DNA of 64,000 nt, from NCBI GenBank assembly GCA_937887565.1, contig CALABS010000077.1, forward strand, positions 62,001 to 126,000. Direction: 5' to 3'. Positions 63,709 to 64,000 of the stretch are shown here, piece by piece. The position numbers were made by a program, and so were the translations under genes. The DNA comes from an uncultured Rhodospirillaceae bacterium. Its GTDB lineage: Bacteria; Pseudomonadota; Alphaproteobacteria; Rhodospirillales; Magnetospirillaceae. The notes under the pieces are model-generated. The model saw only the letters and a program-made list of their open reading frames with translations, was not told the origin of the DNA and did no database searches. Each line of letters opens with the position of its first letter. The first letter of the stretch is position 1.

Positions 63709-64000
63709 TTACCGAGAAAGCGTGTGCTCCACCCATCGCCGCAGTTCGCCGGCCGGCAGGGCGCCGTTGACGCGGGCCAGCTCGCGGCCCTGGCGGAACA
63801 GGATCAGGGTGGGGATGGACTGGATGCGGAAGCGCTGGGCCAGCATCGGCTCGGCGTCGGTGTCCACCTTGGCGAGGCGCAGGCGGGGCTCCATCTCGCC
63901 GGCGGCGGCCTCGAACACCGGCGCCATGGCCCGGCAGGGGCCGCACCACGGTGCCCAGAAATCCACCAGCAGCGGCAGCGGCGCGTTGGCGTGGACGTCG
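63709..64000 (-). CDS. Thioredoxin, TrxC-like, C-terminal part (5' end beyond the right edge)
   Basis: 96 visible residues. The active site is in LLVDFWAPWCGPCRAMAP, with cis-Pro in IQSIPTLILFRQG. The helix wording (FEAAAGEMEPRLRLAKVDTDAE) resembles TrxC (thioredoxin 2) more than TrxA; TrxC would have an N-terminal zinc ribbon, which is outside the window. Cytoplasmic disulfide reductase. Confidence 0.93.
   Translation of the reverse strand, partial: DVHANAPLPLLVDFWAPWCGPCRAMAPVFEAAAGEMEPRLRLAKVDTDAEPMLAQRFRIQSIPTLILFRQGRELARVNGALPAGELRRWVEHTLSR

Overview
This is a GC-rich, densely packed chromosomal window that looks like an alphaproteobacterium, most probably a Rhodospirillales member of the Magnetospirillum type. 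That assignment is an inference. It rests on the ALAS-type hemA, the alphaproteobacterial pst-pho gene order, a DUF3333-type PstA, Calvin-cycle genes beside nitrogen and phosphate control genes, and many sensory proteins. I saw no rRNA, tRNA, CRISPR array, intact transposase or prophage.

Layout. 1-7.8 kb (minus strand): amtB-glnK behind a sigma-54 promoter, then pstSCAB-phoU-phoB-phnN behind a Pho-box-like site. 7.9-13.9 kb (minus): a Calvin/pentose-phosphate operon glpX-prk-tkt-fba-rpe; its prk resembles the cyanobacterial (class II) type and its GlpX has an altered active-site motif. 14.1-20.2 kb: cytochrome b561, a LuxR-type regulator with a degenerate receiver, a sensor kinase, a PAS-GGDEF-EAL protein and a CHAP-domain protein. 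20.4-26.7 kb: a TAXI-type binding protein, two tandem cytochromes c with matching promoters, hrpB, and a DUF59/NnrS-like membrane protein pair behind an FNR/DNR-type box. 26.9-32.6 kb: glyQ-glyS-ppdK. 32.7-41.2 kb: a Bcr/CflA-type exporter, a TonB-like protein, a TorF-type porin, a lipoprotein, hemA, an aminotransferase, a thioredoxin-NHL protein and a double UspA protein. 41.2-47.9 kb: a chemoreceptor, a Dpp/Opp-type ABC importer without ATPases, a small lipoprotein and a SUMF1-like protein.

47.8-54.8 kb is the most accessory-looking part. It holds RlpA, an AT-rich intergenic island, a muramidase, an Excalibur protein, a SpoT-like HD protein, a three-gene set led by a PcfJ-HIRAN fusion and divergent to a WYL regulator, and a two-gene operon whose second gene is broken by a frameshift at a nine-base homopolymer. 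54.8-64 kb: an FNR-like regulator with its own FNR-type box, a pentapeptide-repeat protein, a DUF2946-like protein, a CheB with a zinc-ribbon-like tail, a CheB-CheR-PAS-HWE kinase with a partner receiver, an ArsC/YffB protein, a MYG1-family protein and the end of a TrxC-like thioredoxin.

The central theme is nutrient and redox homeostasis: nitrogen (GlnK-AmtB), phosphate (Pst-PhoB-PhnN), carbon (Calvin genes, PpdK) and oxygen/NO (FNR-type boxes). Many sensory proteins surround these. Start sites were chosen by ribosome-binding site, overlap with the upstream gene and family length.
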